Positions 1 through 7,441 of a stretch of 23,198 bases of DNA are shown here, piece after piece. This DNA comes from Dorea sp. CAG:317 (lineage in GTDB: Bacteria > Bacillota > Clostridia > Lachnospirales > Lachnospiraceae). The stretch is taken from assembly GCA_000433535.1 (NCBI GenBank), contig FR892661.1:62383-85580 (forward strand). The letters run 5' to 3'. The position numbers and the translations under genes were made by a program. Position 1 is the stretch's first letter; every line of letters begins with the position of its first letter. The notes under the pieces are model-generated. The model was not told where the DNA came from, made no database searches, and saw nothing but the letters and a program-made list of their open reading frames with translations.

Positions 1-723
1 CTACTTAAGTCCTTTCATTACTTCTCCGATAGGCGCTGCAATTGTAAGCTCTGCGCGCACTTCTTTTGCCGTCGCGCTTTTATTAATAACGACCAGATGT
101 TTCCCCCGGAAATAATCGATGAAGCCTGCCGCCGGATACACCACAAGAGAAGTACCGCCGATAATCAATGTGTCCGCTTCGCAAATCGCCCGAATACTAT
201 GCTCGATCACCCCAGAATCAAGACCTTCTTCATAGAGCACTACATCCGGTTTGATCAAGCCGCCACACTCGCACCGCGGTACACCGTCTGCGTTCTTCAC
301 ATATGAGGCATCATAGAACTTCCCACATTTCCGGCAATAGTTGCGGTGAATACTTCCGTGAAGCTCCCATACGTTCTTACTTCCCGCCGCCTGATGAAGT
401 CCGTCAATATTCTGTGTGATCACAGCCTTCAACTTTCCTTCTGCCTCTAACTGAGCAAGCTTCAGATGCGCAGCATTTGGCTTTGCTTCAAGGAACATCA
501 TTTTCTCTTTGTAGAACTCATAAAATGCCTCTGTATTCCGCATAAAAAAGCTGTGACTTACAATCTGTTCCGGCGAATACCGATACTGCTGATGATAGAT
601 TCCATCCGCACTTCGAAAATCAGGAATACCGCTCTCCGTTGATACTCCCGCACCGCCAAAGAAGACGATGTTCTCACTGTCATCAATGATTTCCTGTAAC
701 CTTGCTGTTTCTGCTTCATACAT
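1..723 (-). CDS. cobB: SIR2-family NAD-dependent protein deacylase
   Basis: NAD-dependent lysine deacylase (sirtuin), a soluble enzyme that removes acyl groups from protein lysines and releases nicotinamide and O-acyl-ADP-ribose. Counting from the ATG, the NAD-binding motif GAGVSTESGIPDFRS is at about 24-38, TQNIDGLH at 103-110, the catalytic His in LHGS at 122, and the zinc cysteines at 130, 133, 151 and 153 (spacing CxxC and CxC). The GTSL NAD-site motif follows near the C-terminus, and length is normal for a bacterial class U/M sirtuin. The gene is complete, ending with TAG at the window edge. A TTG codon directly precedes the ATG; AGGAGG lies 9 nt from the ATG and 6 nt from the TTG, so a TTG start at 726 is possible. 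Last visible gene of the operon led by the RND pump. Substrate specificity cannot be read from sequence. Confidence 0.95.
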   Translation of the reverse strand: MYEAETARLQEIIDDSENIVFFGGAGVSTESGIPDFRSADGIYHQQYRYSPEQIVSHSFFMRNTEAFYEFYKEKMMFLEAKPNAAHLKLAQLEAEGKLKAVITQNIDGLHQAAGSKNVWELHGSIHRNYCRKCGKFYDASYVKNADGVPRCECGGLIKPDVVLYEEGLDSGVIEHSIRAICEADTLIIGGTSLVVYPAAGFIDYFRGKHLVVINKSATAKEVRAELTIAAPIGEVMKGLK

Positions 724-729
724 CAAGTA

Positions 730-1389
730 TCACCTCCTGTTTTCTTCTTTGATCCATCCGATCACATGGGACAGATCCGGCAATTCTGCTGTAATTCCTT
801 CTTTCACTTCTTCCGGCACTTTCATCACATCCGGAATATAGATCACGTAACCGCCGGCTGCTTTCCCCGCCAGAATTCCCGATATGCTGTCTTCAATAAC
901 AAGACATTCCTTCGGTTCTCGTCCTATCTTCTTCGCTGCCTCAAGAAAAATATCCGGTTCCGGCTTACTTGCCTTTAACATATCTCCATACATATGTGCA
1001 GACAGCACATCATATACCCCTGCCTTCTTTAAAACCATTTCCGCACTGTTTTTACCTGTAGAAGTTGCAACCGCCGCCGGAATCTTCTGTTCTTTTAAAA
1101 ATTCCAACAACTCTTTCAACCCTTTTTTCAGAGGCACACCATCTTTTTCGATTATCTCATGATAGTTTTTATTCTTGAACATACAGATCCGGTCGTAATC
1201 AAAATCCTCCCCGAATTCTGCTCTTAAAAGCCCTCCGATTGCCTGCGTGCTTTTCCCTCTGCATGCATCCATAAGCTCTGTGGAAATCGTAACGCCCATT
1301 TCCCCGGCTGCTTTATGCCACGCAATCGTTAATAAGCGTTCCGTGTCGAACATCGTACCGTCCATATCAAATATTACGCCCTTTACCAT
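730..1389 (-). CDS. HAD-superfamily (subfamily IA) hydrolase, beta-phosphoglucomutase-like
   Basis: Haloacid-dehalogenase-fold phosphatase or phosphomutase with a helical C1 cap. Visible motifs: I, FDMDGTMFDTE, with nucleophile Asp8 and acid/base Asp10; II, ATST at 108-111; III, Lys142 in SKPEPDIFL; IV, IEDSISGI with acidic residues 166-167. The 219-residue length and cap position (about 15-85) fit the beta-phosphoglucomutase/phosphoglycolate phosphatase branch, but the substrate cannot be assigned. The ATG overlaps the end of the upstream msrC-type gene by 7 bp, and the next gene (sirtuin) starts within 10 bp of its stop, so it is co-translated within the operon. A role in removing toxic or unwanted phosphate esters would suit a stress operon, but that is inference. 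Confidence 0.9.
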   Translation of the reverse strand: MVKGVIFDMDGTMFDTERLLTIAWHKAAGEMGVTISTELMDACRGKSTQAIGGLLRAEFGEDFDYDRICMFKNKNYHEIIEKDGVPLKKGLKELLEFLKEQKIPAAVATSTGKNSAEMVLKKAGVYDVLSAHMYGDMLKASKPEPDIFLEAAKKIGREPKECLVIEDSISGILAGKAAGGYVIYIPDVMKVPEEVKEGITAELPDLSHVIGWIKEENRR

Positions 1390-1862
1390 GCTCCTGCACC
1401 TTTCCTTCCCAGATTTCTTTCCAACACTTCCACGAATTTACGAAGTCCCTCTTCATCTTCCCCGTCGAACCTTGCCGGAAGCGGACTGTCAATGTCCAAC
1501 ACTCCTACCACCTCTCCATTGTAATGAATCGGAAGCACGATCTCAGATTCAGACGCGCTGTCACAGGCAATATGCCCCGGAAATTCATGCACATTCTCTA
1601 CCAGAAGAACTTCGTCCTTTTCCACTGCAGTCCCACATACGCCACGCCCAATCTCAATCTCTGTACAAGCAACCTTCCCTTGAAATGGTCCCAGAATCAG
1701 CTTCCCATCTTCGATGAGATAAAATCCTGCCCAGTTAATATCCCTAAGAGTCTCCCACAACAGTGCAGAAGCATTTGCAAGCCCTGAGATCCTATACGGT
1801 GTGGCCTTCAGCAGCCCTTCTAACTGTTGATTCATCAATTGATACATTGCCCCTTTATCCAT
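1383..1862 (-). CDS. msrC: Free methionine-(R)-sulfoxide reductase (GAF-domain fRMsr)
   Basis: Reduces free L-methionine-(R)-sulfoxide to methionine in the cytoplasm, using thioredoxin-type reductants. It is a single GAF domain of 159 residues. The three redox cysteines are all present at 66 (KVACTEI), 76 (GRGVCGTA) and 100 (GHIACDSAS); their 10- and 24-residue spacing equals that of the characterised E. coli enzyme (Cys84/94/118). The motifs NWAGFYL, LGPFQGK and GVLDIDSP are family hallmarks, so this is not a generic signalling GAF. A TAGGAG ribosome site precedes the ATG by about 9 nt. The gene starts 23 bp after the HD hydrolase stop and overlaps the HAD gene by 7 bp. It adds oxidative-damage repair to the operon. 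Confidence 0.95.
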   Translation of the reverse strand: MDKGAMYQLMNQQLEGLLKATPYRISGLANASALLWETLRDINWAGFYLIEDGKLILGPFQGKVACTEIEIGRGVCGTAVEKDEVLLVENVHEFPGHIACDSASESEIVLPIHYNGEVVGVLDIDSPLPARFDGEDEEGLRKFVEVLERNLGRKGAGAW

Positions 1863-1885
1863 TTCTTTTTTCTCCTATATCTAAC

Positions 1886-2425
1886 CTATTTTCCAAAATT
1901 TTTTTCAACCAGACGACAATACTCTTCGTACGCATCCACGCCCCGGAACGCGTCCGCGAGCGCCTCCATGATCCCTTTATAATACCAGCCAATGATTTTC
2001 TTATCTTTCATTCGGAAACGATTCCATAATTCTTCTCCGTACACCGGATAATCCCGATTAATGTCTCTCATATTGGACAGCTTATCTGCAAGTCCTACCA
2101 TCTGTACTTCCCATGGAGCAGTTCGCAGATGTTCAATAGTAGCGCTTTTTCTCTCCATCCATGTACAGGATTTGTCTTCGCTTTCCTGTGCTACAATCGA
2201 TGCCACCCGCTCAGAAAATTCCTGCGCAAGAATCTCTCTTGTAACATCCTTACAATCTTCAATCGTGTCATGTAACACTGCTGCACTTATAACTTCCTCG
2301 TCAGTGGTCATCGTAGACACAATATCGGCTACCTCTACCGGATGAACAATGTATGGACGTTTCGTTCCCTTTCTCAGTTGTCCTTCGTGTGCTTTCGTTG
2401 CAAATTCAATGGCTTTGTTGATCAT
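1886..2425 (-). CDS. Small HD-domain hydrolase, (p)ppGpp hydrolase (SAH/Mesh1)-like
   Basis: Metal-dependent HD phosphohydrolase of about 179 residues, resembling the isolated hydrolase half of RelA/SpoT (small alarmone hydrolases, Mesh1-like). Residues counted from the chosen ATG: RKGTKRPYIVHP with metal His28, AVLHDTIED with His52-Asp53 and Glu56-Asp57, and GLADKLSNMRDI with Asp114 and Asn118. These correspond to the RelA/SpoT HD motifs (R..G.PYI.HP, LLHD..ED, KLADR.HNMR). No synthetase, TGS or ACT domain is present. I chose the ATG at 2423-2425 because AGGAGGA lies 6-7 nt upstream; a longer open frame to 2503 would overlap the pump gene and has no homologous sequence. It starts 11 nt after the RND stop. 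Known members hydrolyse (p)ppGpp or NADPH; the actual substrate is unproven. Confidence 0.82.
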   Translation of the reverse strand: MINKAIEFATKAHEGQLRKGTKRPYIVHPVEVADIVSTMTTDEEVISAAVLHDTIEDCKDVTREILAQEFSERVASIVAQESEDKSCTWMERKSATIEHLRTAPWEVQMVGLADKLSNMRDINRDYPVYGEELWNRFRMKDKKIIGWYYKGIMEALADAFRGVDAYEEYCRLVEKNFGK

Positions 2426-2436
2426 CTTGTCTCCTC

Positions 2437-5400
2437 CTAATTGTCTTCCATCCCTTCCACAAGCCTTGCCTTCTCTCGTCTGTGGAAAAGAGCGAAAATA
2501 CATGGAACTACCACTAAAGTTAATATGGTTCCGTAGATCAGTCCTCCGATCGTCACCACAGCCATAGGCTGAACCATATCTGCTCCCATTCCAACTCCCA
2601 TTGCCAGCGTAAATAGTCCGAGAATGGTAGTAAGCGCTGTCATAATGATCGGACGAAGTCTTGTCTTGCCGGCAGTGACAAGTGCCTCTTTCTTCGGCAT
2701 GCCTCCCGCCATCAGCTGATTCGTATAATCTATAAACACAATTCCATTATTTACAATAATACCGGACAGCATTACAAAGCCAATCATTGCAATAACACTG
2801 ACAGACATTCCCGCCATCCAAAGCGCAAGCAGCCCTCCTGTAAATGCCAGAGGTACCGTAAACATAATGATAAACGGAGACCTCAGGGATTGGAACTGCG
2901 CTACCATAATCAAATACATAAATACAAGAGCAAGTCCCAGCATTTTGAATAACTCTGTCATTGCGTCATTGATCGTCTCATCTTCACCTGCCATCTTGAT
3001 CTCGTATCCTTCCGGCACTTTATATTCATCCAGTTTTTTTCGTATCTCATTGCTCACAAGTCCAATGTTATACCCCTCTTTTAGCTCCGCTGTCACAGAC
3101 ATATAACGATTTTGCGCCAGGTGGTTGATTGACTGAAGTGTAGTTGTGTCTTCAAAAGAAGCAATCTCAGATAACTTCACTTCTTTCGTTGTTCCATCCT
3201 GCTGTTTTGCAGAAATGACCATGTCCTTGATATCTGCCCGACTTAATGTCTCTCTTGCGTCATCTACCACATACACATCATAATCATACGTATCGGTTCC
3301 AAGCGTCATTGCCTGCTTCGGCTCTGCCAGCTTCCCATACAGCTCCTGATAAACCTGCGCCACTGTCAGTCCATATTTTGCCGCCTTTTCTTTATCCACA
3401 GAAACTCTTAATTCTTCACCATTTTCCTCAGTTCCGTCAGATACGTTCTGAGTCCCTTTCGTATCTGCCACAAGCTTCTTTATATCAGAAGAAATTTCCT
3501 GCAGCTTATCCAGGTCTTTTCCCTGAATCTGCACGTTGACACCGGAACTGCCAAGCGCACTCATATCCATATTGGACATATAGATCGTCAACTCTCCGTC
3601 AACATCCTTCGTCCGTTTCTCAATCTCCTTCTGTAATTCCTTGTTGGAAAGCTCAGGGTTATCATTGGTAATTGCATAGAAGGACACCTGATTAGTAACT
3701 GTCTGTGTCCCCATCAGATCCGAAGTCGATACCAACGCTCCCACATCTTCGATATCTTTGATCCTGCCAACTTCATCCATAACCTTATCGGCTTCTTTTG
3801 CAGTATCCTCAAGACTTGTTCCCTTCTCCGTCTCAAGTGTCATACTGATCTGGGTGCTCTCCATTGCCGGCATAAATTCTGTCCCCCGGGACATTGCCAG
3901 AACAATACTCCCCACAAACAGAATAAGTGCTCCCGCTAAAACCAATCCTTTATGATCCAAAGCTTTTTCTAAAATATTTCCGTATATGCTGCGTATTTTC
4001 CCAAAAAAGTTCGTTTCCTTTTCCTTTGTTTCCCGCAACACACCAGCTGACATCATAGGTACGATCGTAAGCGCCGTCAGAAGACTCGCCAGAAGAGAAT
4101 ACGCAATCGTCAGTCCCATATCCACAAATAACTGTCTTGTGATTCCTTTGGTAAATACAATCGGAAGGAACACACATACCGTTGTCAAAGTCGACGCCAG
4201 AATTGCACCGCTGACCTGACGTGCTCCCTCTATTGCTGCCTTCTTCGCCGATGCACCTTCTTCATTTCTCATGCGGTAAATATTTTCAATCACCACGATG
4301 GAGTTGTCCACCAACATTCCCACACCAAGCGCAAGTCCTGACAAAGAAATAATATTTAGCGTAACTCCTGAGAAATACATTGCTACAATCGCGGCCATAA
4401 TACTGATTGGAATCGAGCATGCAATCACAAATGTCGGCCGAATACTTTTCAAGAATACAAGCAAGATCAAAATCGCAAGGATTGCACCGTAGATCAGATT
4501 GTCAAGTACAGAATCCACGATCATATCAATATACATCCCCTGATCCATCAGATTGACTACTTTGAGATCTTTGTACTCCTTATTTAATTCTTCTAATTTA
4601 TCCTGCACACGGTGCGATACATCACCGGTCGAATATCCGGTCTGCTTCTGAATACTCAGCATCACACCCGGCTTTCCGTTAATCTTCGCATAAGTTTCAT
4701 CCGCGTTATTGACCACCTCTACATCTGCCACATCTGAAAGCTTAATCGGGTCTATGCCTTCCATATCAAGAAGAATAAGATTCTTCATCTCATCTACGCT
4801 CTCAAATTTATCACCTATACGCACCAGATAATCGATACCTTCTTCATTTACATAACCTGCAGGCATACGGAAATTCTGTGCTCCGAGCATTGCCTCGATA
4901 GTCGCCGCAGACAAAATACTGTCCGTATCCAGAGACGCTCCTGCTTCTTTAGATGCCGCTTCCATCTGAGCCTCCTGCACAGCCAGCGCAGTCTGTCCTG
5001 CTGCAAGCTGCGCAGCACCTTCTCCCAGCCCGACTGCTGTTTCTAACTGTGCGGATGCAAGCTGACCTCTTGCTTCTGCCAGAGTCATTGCACCATTGTT
5101 GACCTGCGTCTGCATATCTTCCAGTTGCTTCTTTCCTGCTGCCATCTGCTCTTTGGAATCCTTAAGACTCTCTTCCTGGGCGATCAGTTTCTCAAGGGCA
5201 GCGGTAAGTTCTTCTTTCGTAGCCCCGTAAGTATCCATGACAGGCTTTAACTGTTTAATCATTGTCTCAAGCTGCGTCTTCAACGCCTGTTCCTCAGGAG
5301 ACAACGTTTCTCCGTTTTCTTCTTTTTCTTTTAAAGCCTTCCACTGGGCAACCGCTTGATCATAACTTTCTTTTGTATCTTCCAGTTGTTCTAACTGAGC

Positions 5401-6267
5401 CTCAGCCGCTTCTCTTCCGGCCTTCACCACCGCAAAGCTCTGATTCAACTGCGTCTCTGACACATTTAACTGAGCCATCTTCTCTGTAATCTCAAGCTGT
5501 GCCTGCTTTAATTCTTCGCTTTTTACCGAAATCTGAGCTTCTGCCTGTCCGATACCTGATGAAGCTTGATTTTTACCGGAAGCTAATGCGTTTTTACCAC
5601 TCTCAACCTGACTCTTCGCTTCATCAAGCGCACGCTTCGCCTCGTCAAGCTGCGCCTGCATTTCTTCCTGAATATCATCGCTTAAGCCATCAATCTTCTC
5701 CTTATTCAATGTCACTTCCACGGTCTCTGTAATATTTCCTGTCGCCATGACAGAAGCCACACCTTCTACGCTCTCCACTTCCGGAATTACTTTGTCCTCA
5801 ATAATCCGGCTTGCCTCCACCGCGTCTTTTCCTTTGGCGCTGACCGCCGTAACAAGTACAGGGAGCATATCGGGATTCAATTTCATAATCATAGGACTTG
5901 CAATTTCTTCCGGCCAGAATCCACTGATCTGATCCAGATTTTCCCTCATCTCGATAGTCACAGAATCCATATTGGCGGTCTGTTCAAATTCCAACATAAC
6001 CGTAGATGCATTTTCACTGGATACAGACTGAATATTTTTAATATTACTCACCGTAGCCATTGTCTGTTCTACAGGCTTTGTCACGATTTCTTCAACCTCT
6101 TCCGGACTTGCGCCGGGATATGTGGTCATAACAATTGCATAGGGAAGATTCATACTGGGCAAAAGATCAACTGTCATATCACGAAAAGACACGATGCCCA
6201 GAATAATGATAAGTACGATGCCCACAACAACGGTATAGGGCTTTTTTACACTGAATTTAGATAACAT
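2437..6267 (-). CDS. RND-family (HAE1/AcrB-type) efflux transporter with long coiled-coil insertion
   Basis: Proton-driven exporter of the resistance-nodulation-division superfamily in the cytoplasmic membrane, 1276 residues against about 1030-1065 for AcrB or B. subtilis SwrC. TM1 is at about 10-28, followed by the porter region. TM4 carries GMLVDNSIVVIENIYR with Asp654, where AcrB has a DD pair. The second half repeats the layout, with MLSGIIVNNGIVFIDY in TM10 and a C-terminal TM11-12. Residues about 195-450 are an extra block rich in Ala, Glu, Gln and Lys, with heptad-like repeats. It sits between LNKEKI (aligning to AcrB NPNELNKF) and AMLGAQN (aligning to AcrB AIKAQN), that is, in the N-terminal docking subdomain. 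No membrane-fusion protein or outer-membrane partner gene is adjacent, as expected for a single-membrane cell. First gene of the operon; AGAGAGG lies 7 nt before the ATG. Confidence 0.95.
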   Translation of the reverse strand: MLSKFSVKKPYTVVVGIVLIIILGIVSFRDMTVDLLPSMNLPYAIVMTTYPGASPEEVEEIVTKPVEQTMATVSNIKNIQSVSSENASTVMLEFEQTANMDSVTIEMRENLDQISGFWPEEIASPMIMKLNPDMLPVLVTAVSAKGKDAVEASRIIEDKVIPEVESVEGVASVMATGNITETVEVTLNKEKIDGLSDDIQEEMQAQLDEAKRALDEAKSQVESGKNALASGKNQASSGIGQAEAQISVKSEELKQAQLEITEKMAQLNVSETQLNQSFAVVKAGREAAEAQLEQLEDTKESYDQAVAQWKALKEKEENGETLSPEEQALKTQLETMIKQLKPVMDTYGATKEELTAALEKLIAQEESLKDSKEQMAAGKKQLEDMQTQVNNGAMTLAEARGQLASAQLETAVGLGEGAAQLAAGQTALAVQEAQMEAASKEAGASLDTDSILSAATIEAMLGAQNFRMPAGYVNEEGIDYLVRIGDKFESVDEMKNLILLDMEGIDPIKLSDVADVEVVNNADETYAKINGKPGVMLSIQKQTGYSTGDVSHRVQDKLEELNKEYKDLKVVNLMDQGMYIDMIVDSVLDNLIYGAILAILILLVFLKSIRPTFVIACSIPISIMAAIVAMYFSGVTLNIISLSGLALGVGMLVDNSIVVIENIYRMRNEEGASAKKAAIEGARQVSGAILASTLTTVCVFLPIVFTKGITRQLFVDMGLTIAYSLLASLLTALTIVPMMSAGVLRETKEKETNFFGKIRSIYGNILEKALDHKGLVLAGALILFVGSIVLAMSRGTEFMPAMESTQISMTLETEKGTSLEDTAKEADKVMDEVGRIKDIEDVGALVSTSDLMGTQTVTNQVSFYAITNDNPELSNKELQKEIEKRTKDVDGELTIYMSNMDMSALGSSGVNVQIQGKDLDKLQEISSDIKKLVADTKGTQNVSDGTEENGEELRVSVDKEKAAKYGLTVAQVYQELYGKLAEPKQAMTLGTDTYDYDVYVVDDARETLSRADIKDMVISAKQQDGTTKEVKLSEIASFEDTTTLQSINHLAQNRYMSVTAELKEGYNIGLVSNEIRKKLDEYKVPEGYEIKMAGEDETINDAMTELFKMLGLALVFMYLIMVAQFQSLRSPFIIMFTVPLAFTGGLLALWMAGMSVSVIAMIGFVMLSGIIVNNGIVFIDYTNQLMAGGMPKKEALVTAGKTRLRPIIMTALTTILGLFTLAMGVGMGADMVQPMAVVTIGGLIYGTILTLVVVPCIFALFHRREKARLVEGMEDN

Positions 6268-6320
6268 CTGAACGCCTCTCTCAACTTTGCTGTTACTTTA
6301 AATATAAATTTTATACGTAA

Positions 6321-6349
6321 ATAATAGCACCTGAATCTTTAAATAGCAA
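6321..6349 (-). promoter_or_regulatory. Promoter for the RND pump operon
   Basis: Read on the minus strand: -35 TTGCTA (6344-6349), 17-nt spacer, -10 TATTAT (6321-6326), preceded by an extended -10 TGC. It lies about 55 nt upstream of the pump ATG. Its -35 box is immediately next to that of the divergent SDR promoter. Confidence 0.6.
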
Positions 6350-6366
6350 CGATTTCAAGTTATAAT
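6338..6366 (+). promoter_or_regulatory. Promoter for the SDR gene
   Basis: -35 TTTAAA (6338-6343), 17-nt spacer, perfect -10 TATAAT (6361-6366). The start would be near 6373, giving a leader of under 30 nt before the ATG at 6400, which is preceded by GGGAGGA. The -35 is weak, so an activator or A/T-rich upstream DNA may help. Confidence 0.6.
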
Positions 6367-6399
6367 AATAGAATCAAAATTCGATAGGGAGGAACTTTT

Positions 6400-7134
6400 A
6401 TGACAGAAAAAAATGTACTCATTACCGGGGCTTCCAGAGGCATCGGAAGAAGTACGGCAATTCTTTTTGCCCAAAATGGCTATCATGTTTTTTTAAATTG
6501 TAATAAATCTGTAGAGGAATTAAAGCAGGTACAGGAGGAAATTGAAAAGCATCATCCAAAAGCGGTAACACTTGTTCCCGGAAATGTCGGAAATCCGTCA
6601 GATGTCCGTTCCATCTTTGGCGAAATATACAGCCACTGTGACAGTCTGGATGTTCTTATTAACAACGCCGGAATCGCACATATCGGACTTCTTATGGATC
6701 TCACTGACGAAGAATGGCAACAGATTATTGATACTAATCTGTCTTCCGTCTTCTACTGCTGCCGAGAAGCTGTACCGAAAATGGTATCAAAAAAGTCCGG
6801 TCGAATCATTAATATCTCTTCCATGTGGGGCACTGTAGGCGCCTCCTGCGAAGCGGCTTATTCCGCTTCCAAATCCGGCATCCATGGTCTCACCCGTGCC
6901 CTTGCAAAAGAACTTGCTCCAAGCGGTATCTCCGTCAATGCCATTGCCTGCGGCGTCATTGATACCGTAATGAATGCACAGCTTGATGAAGCCGAGCGTC
7001 AGTCACTTGCAGAAGAAATTCCCGCCGGGCGCTTTTGCAGTCCAGAAGAAATTGCAGAGGTCATCTGGCAGACCGTCAATACCCCTGCCTATATGACCGG
7101 GCAGATCATCGGTGTAGACGGCGGATATATTTAG
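6400..7134 (+). CDS. SDR-family oxidoreductase, 3-oxoacyl-[ACP] reductase (FabG)-like
   Basis: Classical short-chain dehydrogenase/reductase, 244 residues, cytoplasmic, NAD(P)-dependent. The cofactor motif TGASRGIG is at 9-16, NNAG at 88-91, structural Asn113, and the catalytic Ser141-Tyr154-Lys158 (YSASK) with the usual 13-residue Ser-Tyr spacing. The C-terminus GQIIGVDGGYI is typical of FabG-type members. It is monocistronic and divergent from the pump operon, not in a fatty-acid cluster, so it may reduce another carbonyl substrate instead of acting in bulk fatty-acid synthesis. A ribosome site GGGAGGA lies 7 nt from the ATG. Divergence from an efflux operon with abutting promoters suggests linked control, but that is inference. 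Confidence 0.92.
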   Translation: MTEKNVLITGASRGIGRSTAILFAQNGYHVFLNCNKSVEELKQVQEEIEKHHPKAVTLVPGNVGNPSDVRSIFGEIYSHCDSLDVLINNAGIAHIGLLMDLTDEEWQQIIDTNLSSVFYCCREAVPKMVSKKSGRIINISSMWGTVGASCEAAYSASKSGIHGLTRALAKELAPSGISVNAIACGVIDTVMNAQLDEAERQSLAEEIPAGRFCSPEEIAEVIWQTVNTPAYMTGQIIGVDGGYI

Positions 7135-7180
7135 CAGCAGAGCATAATAATAGTTAGTAATTACTATATTTTCTCATTCT

Positions 7181-7255
7181 CTTTAAGATTTCTTAAGAAA
7201 TTTTCATTTTCTTTAAGGGTTTTAACACATTTTGGACATATTTTCGGATTATACT
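7181..7255 (+). promoter_or_regulatory. Phased TTAAG repeats and -10 box, putative response-regulator-controlled promoter
   Basis: TTTAAG (7182-7187), CTTAAG (7192-7197) and TTTAAG (7212-7217) start exactly 10 and 20 bp apart, so they lie on one face of the helix. The middle copy sits in the perfect 14-bp palindrome ATTTCTTAAGAAAT (7188-7201). A TATACT -10 box (7250-7255) follows with no good -35, as at promoters activated by OmpR/PhoB-family regulators. It lies just after the SDR stop and reads toward the hairpins at 7263-7344. The interpretation is inferred from layout only. Confidence 0.35.
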
Positions 7256-7261
7256 AAGAGC

Positions 7262-7408
7262 CAGATAGTTGAAAGACACATCAACTATCTCCCCCTCATA
7301 AAGTAAATCATCGGGATGAGCATTTCCCGATGCCGCACTTTACTCTCATTCCTTTAAAAAAATATAGCAACAGGAAACTCCGCTTGGGCAATGCTCAAGC
7401 GGAGTTTT
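7262..7408 (+). ncRNA. Possible small structured RNA of unknown class
   Basis: In the 307-bp gap between the SDR and dehydrogenase genes (7135-7441) no gene is visible, but structure is dense. A perfect 10-bp hairpin has arms at 7263-7272 and 7281-7290. A perfect 8-bp hairpin (CATCGGGA/TCCCGATG, 7309-7316 and 7325-7332) is extended by AGTAAA/TTTACT (7302-7307 and 7339-7344). The stretch ends in a strong terminator hairpin at 7375-7407. A -10-like TATACT sits at 7250. I do not recognise an Rfam family; it could equally be the 3' untranslated region of the SDR mRNA. Confidence 0.3.
7375..7408 (+). terminator. Rho-independent terminator, possibly bidirectional
   Basis: A perfect 12-bp stem (arms 7375-7386 and 7396-7407, sequence AAACTCCGCTTG with its complement) has a 9-nt loop and is followed by TTTTCCGTTTT. 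It ends rightward transcription from the SDR gene or the putative small RNA. The leftward dehydrogenase gene stops 34 bp away, so it may also use this hairpin, though the leftward U-tract is weaker. Confidence 0.75.
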
Positions 7409-7441
7409 CCGTTTTACTTCTGAATTTTTTCTTATCGCCTG

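Noticed and set aside
1247..1717. Rightward 156-codon open frame opposite the HAD and msrC genes
   Set aside because: It spans two well-supported leftward genes with intact catalytic motifs, and its translation has no recognisable features.
2426..2503. N-terminal extension of the HD hydrolase frame
   Set aside because: It overlaps the end of the pump gene, lacks a ribosome site, and the internal ATG at 2423-2425 has an ideal AGGAGGA and begins at the expected start of the HD fold.
5262..5732. Rightward open frames opposite the pump coiled-coil region
   Set aside because: They are antisense to a clearly coding repeat-rich region of biased composition, have no ribosome sites and show no recognisable domains.
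7181..7217. TTAAG repeats considered as a CRISPR-like or mobile-element repeat
   Set aside because: The units are too short and there are no spacers of constant size, terminal repeats or associated genes; phased regulator half-sites fit better.
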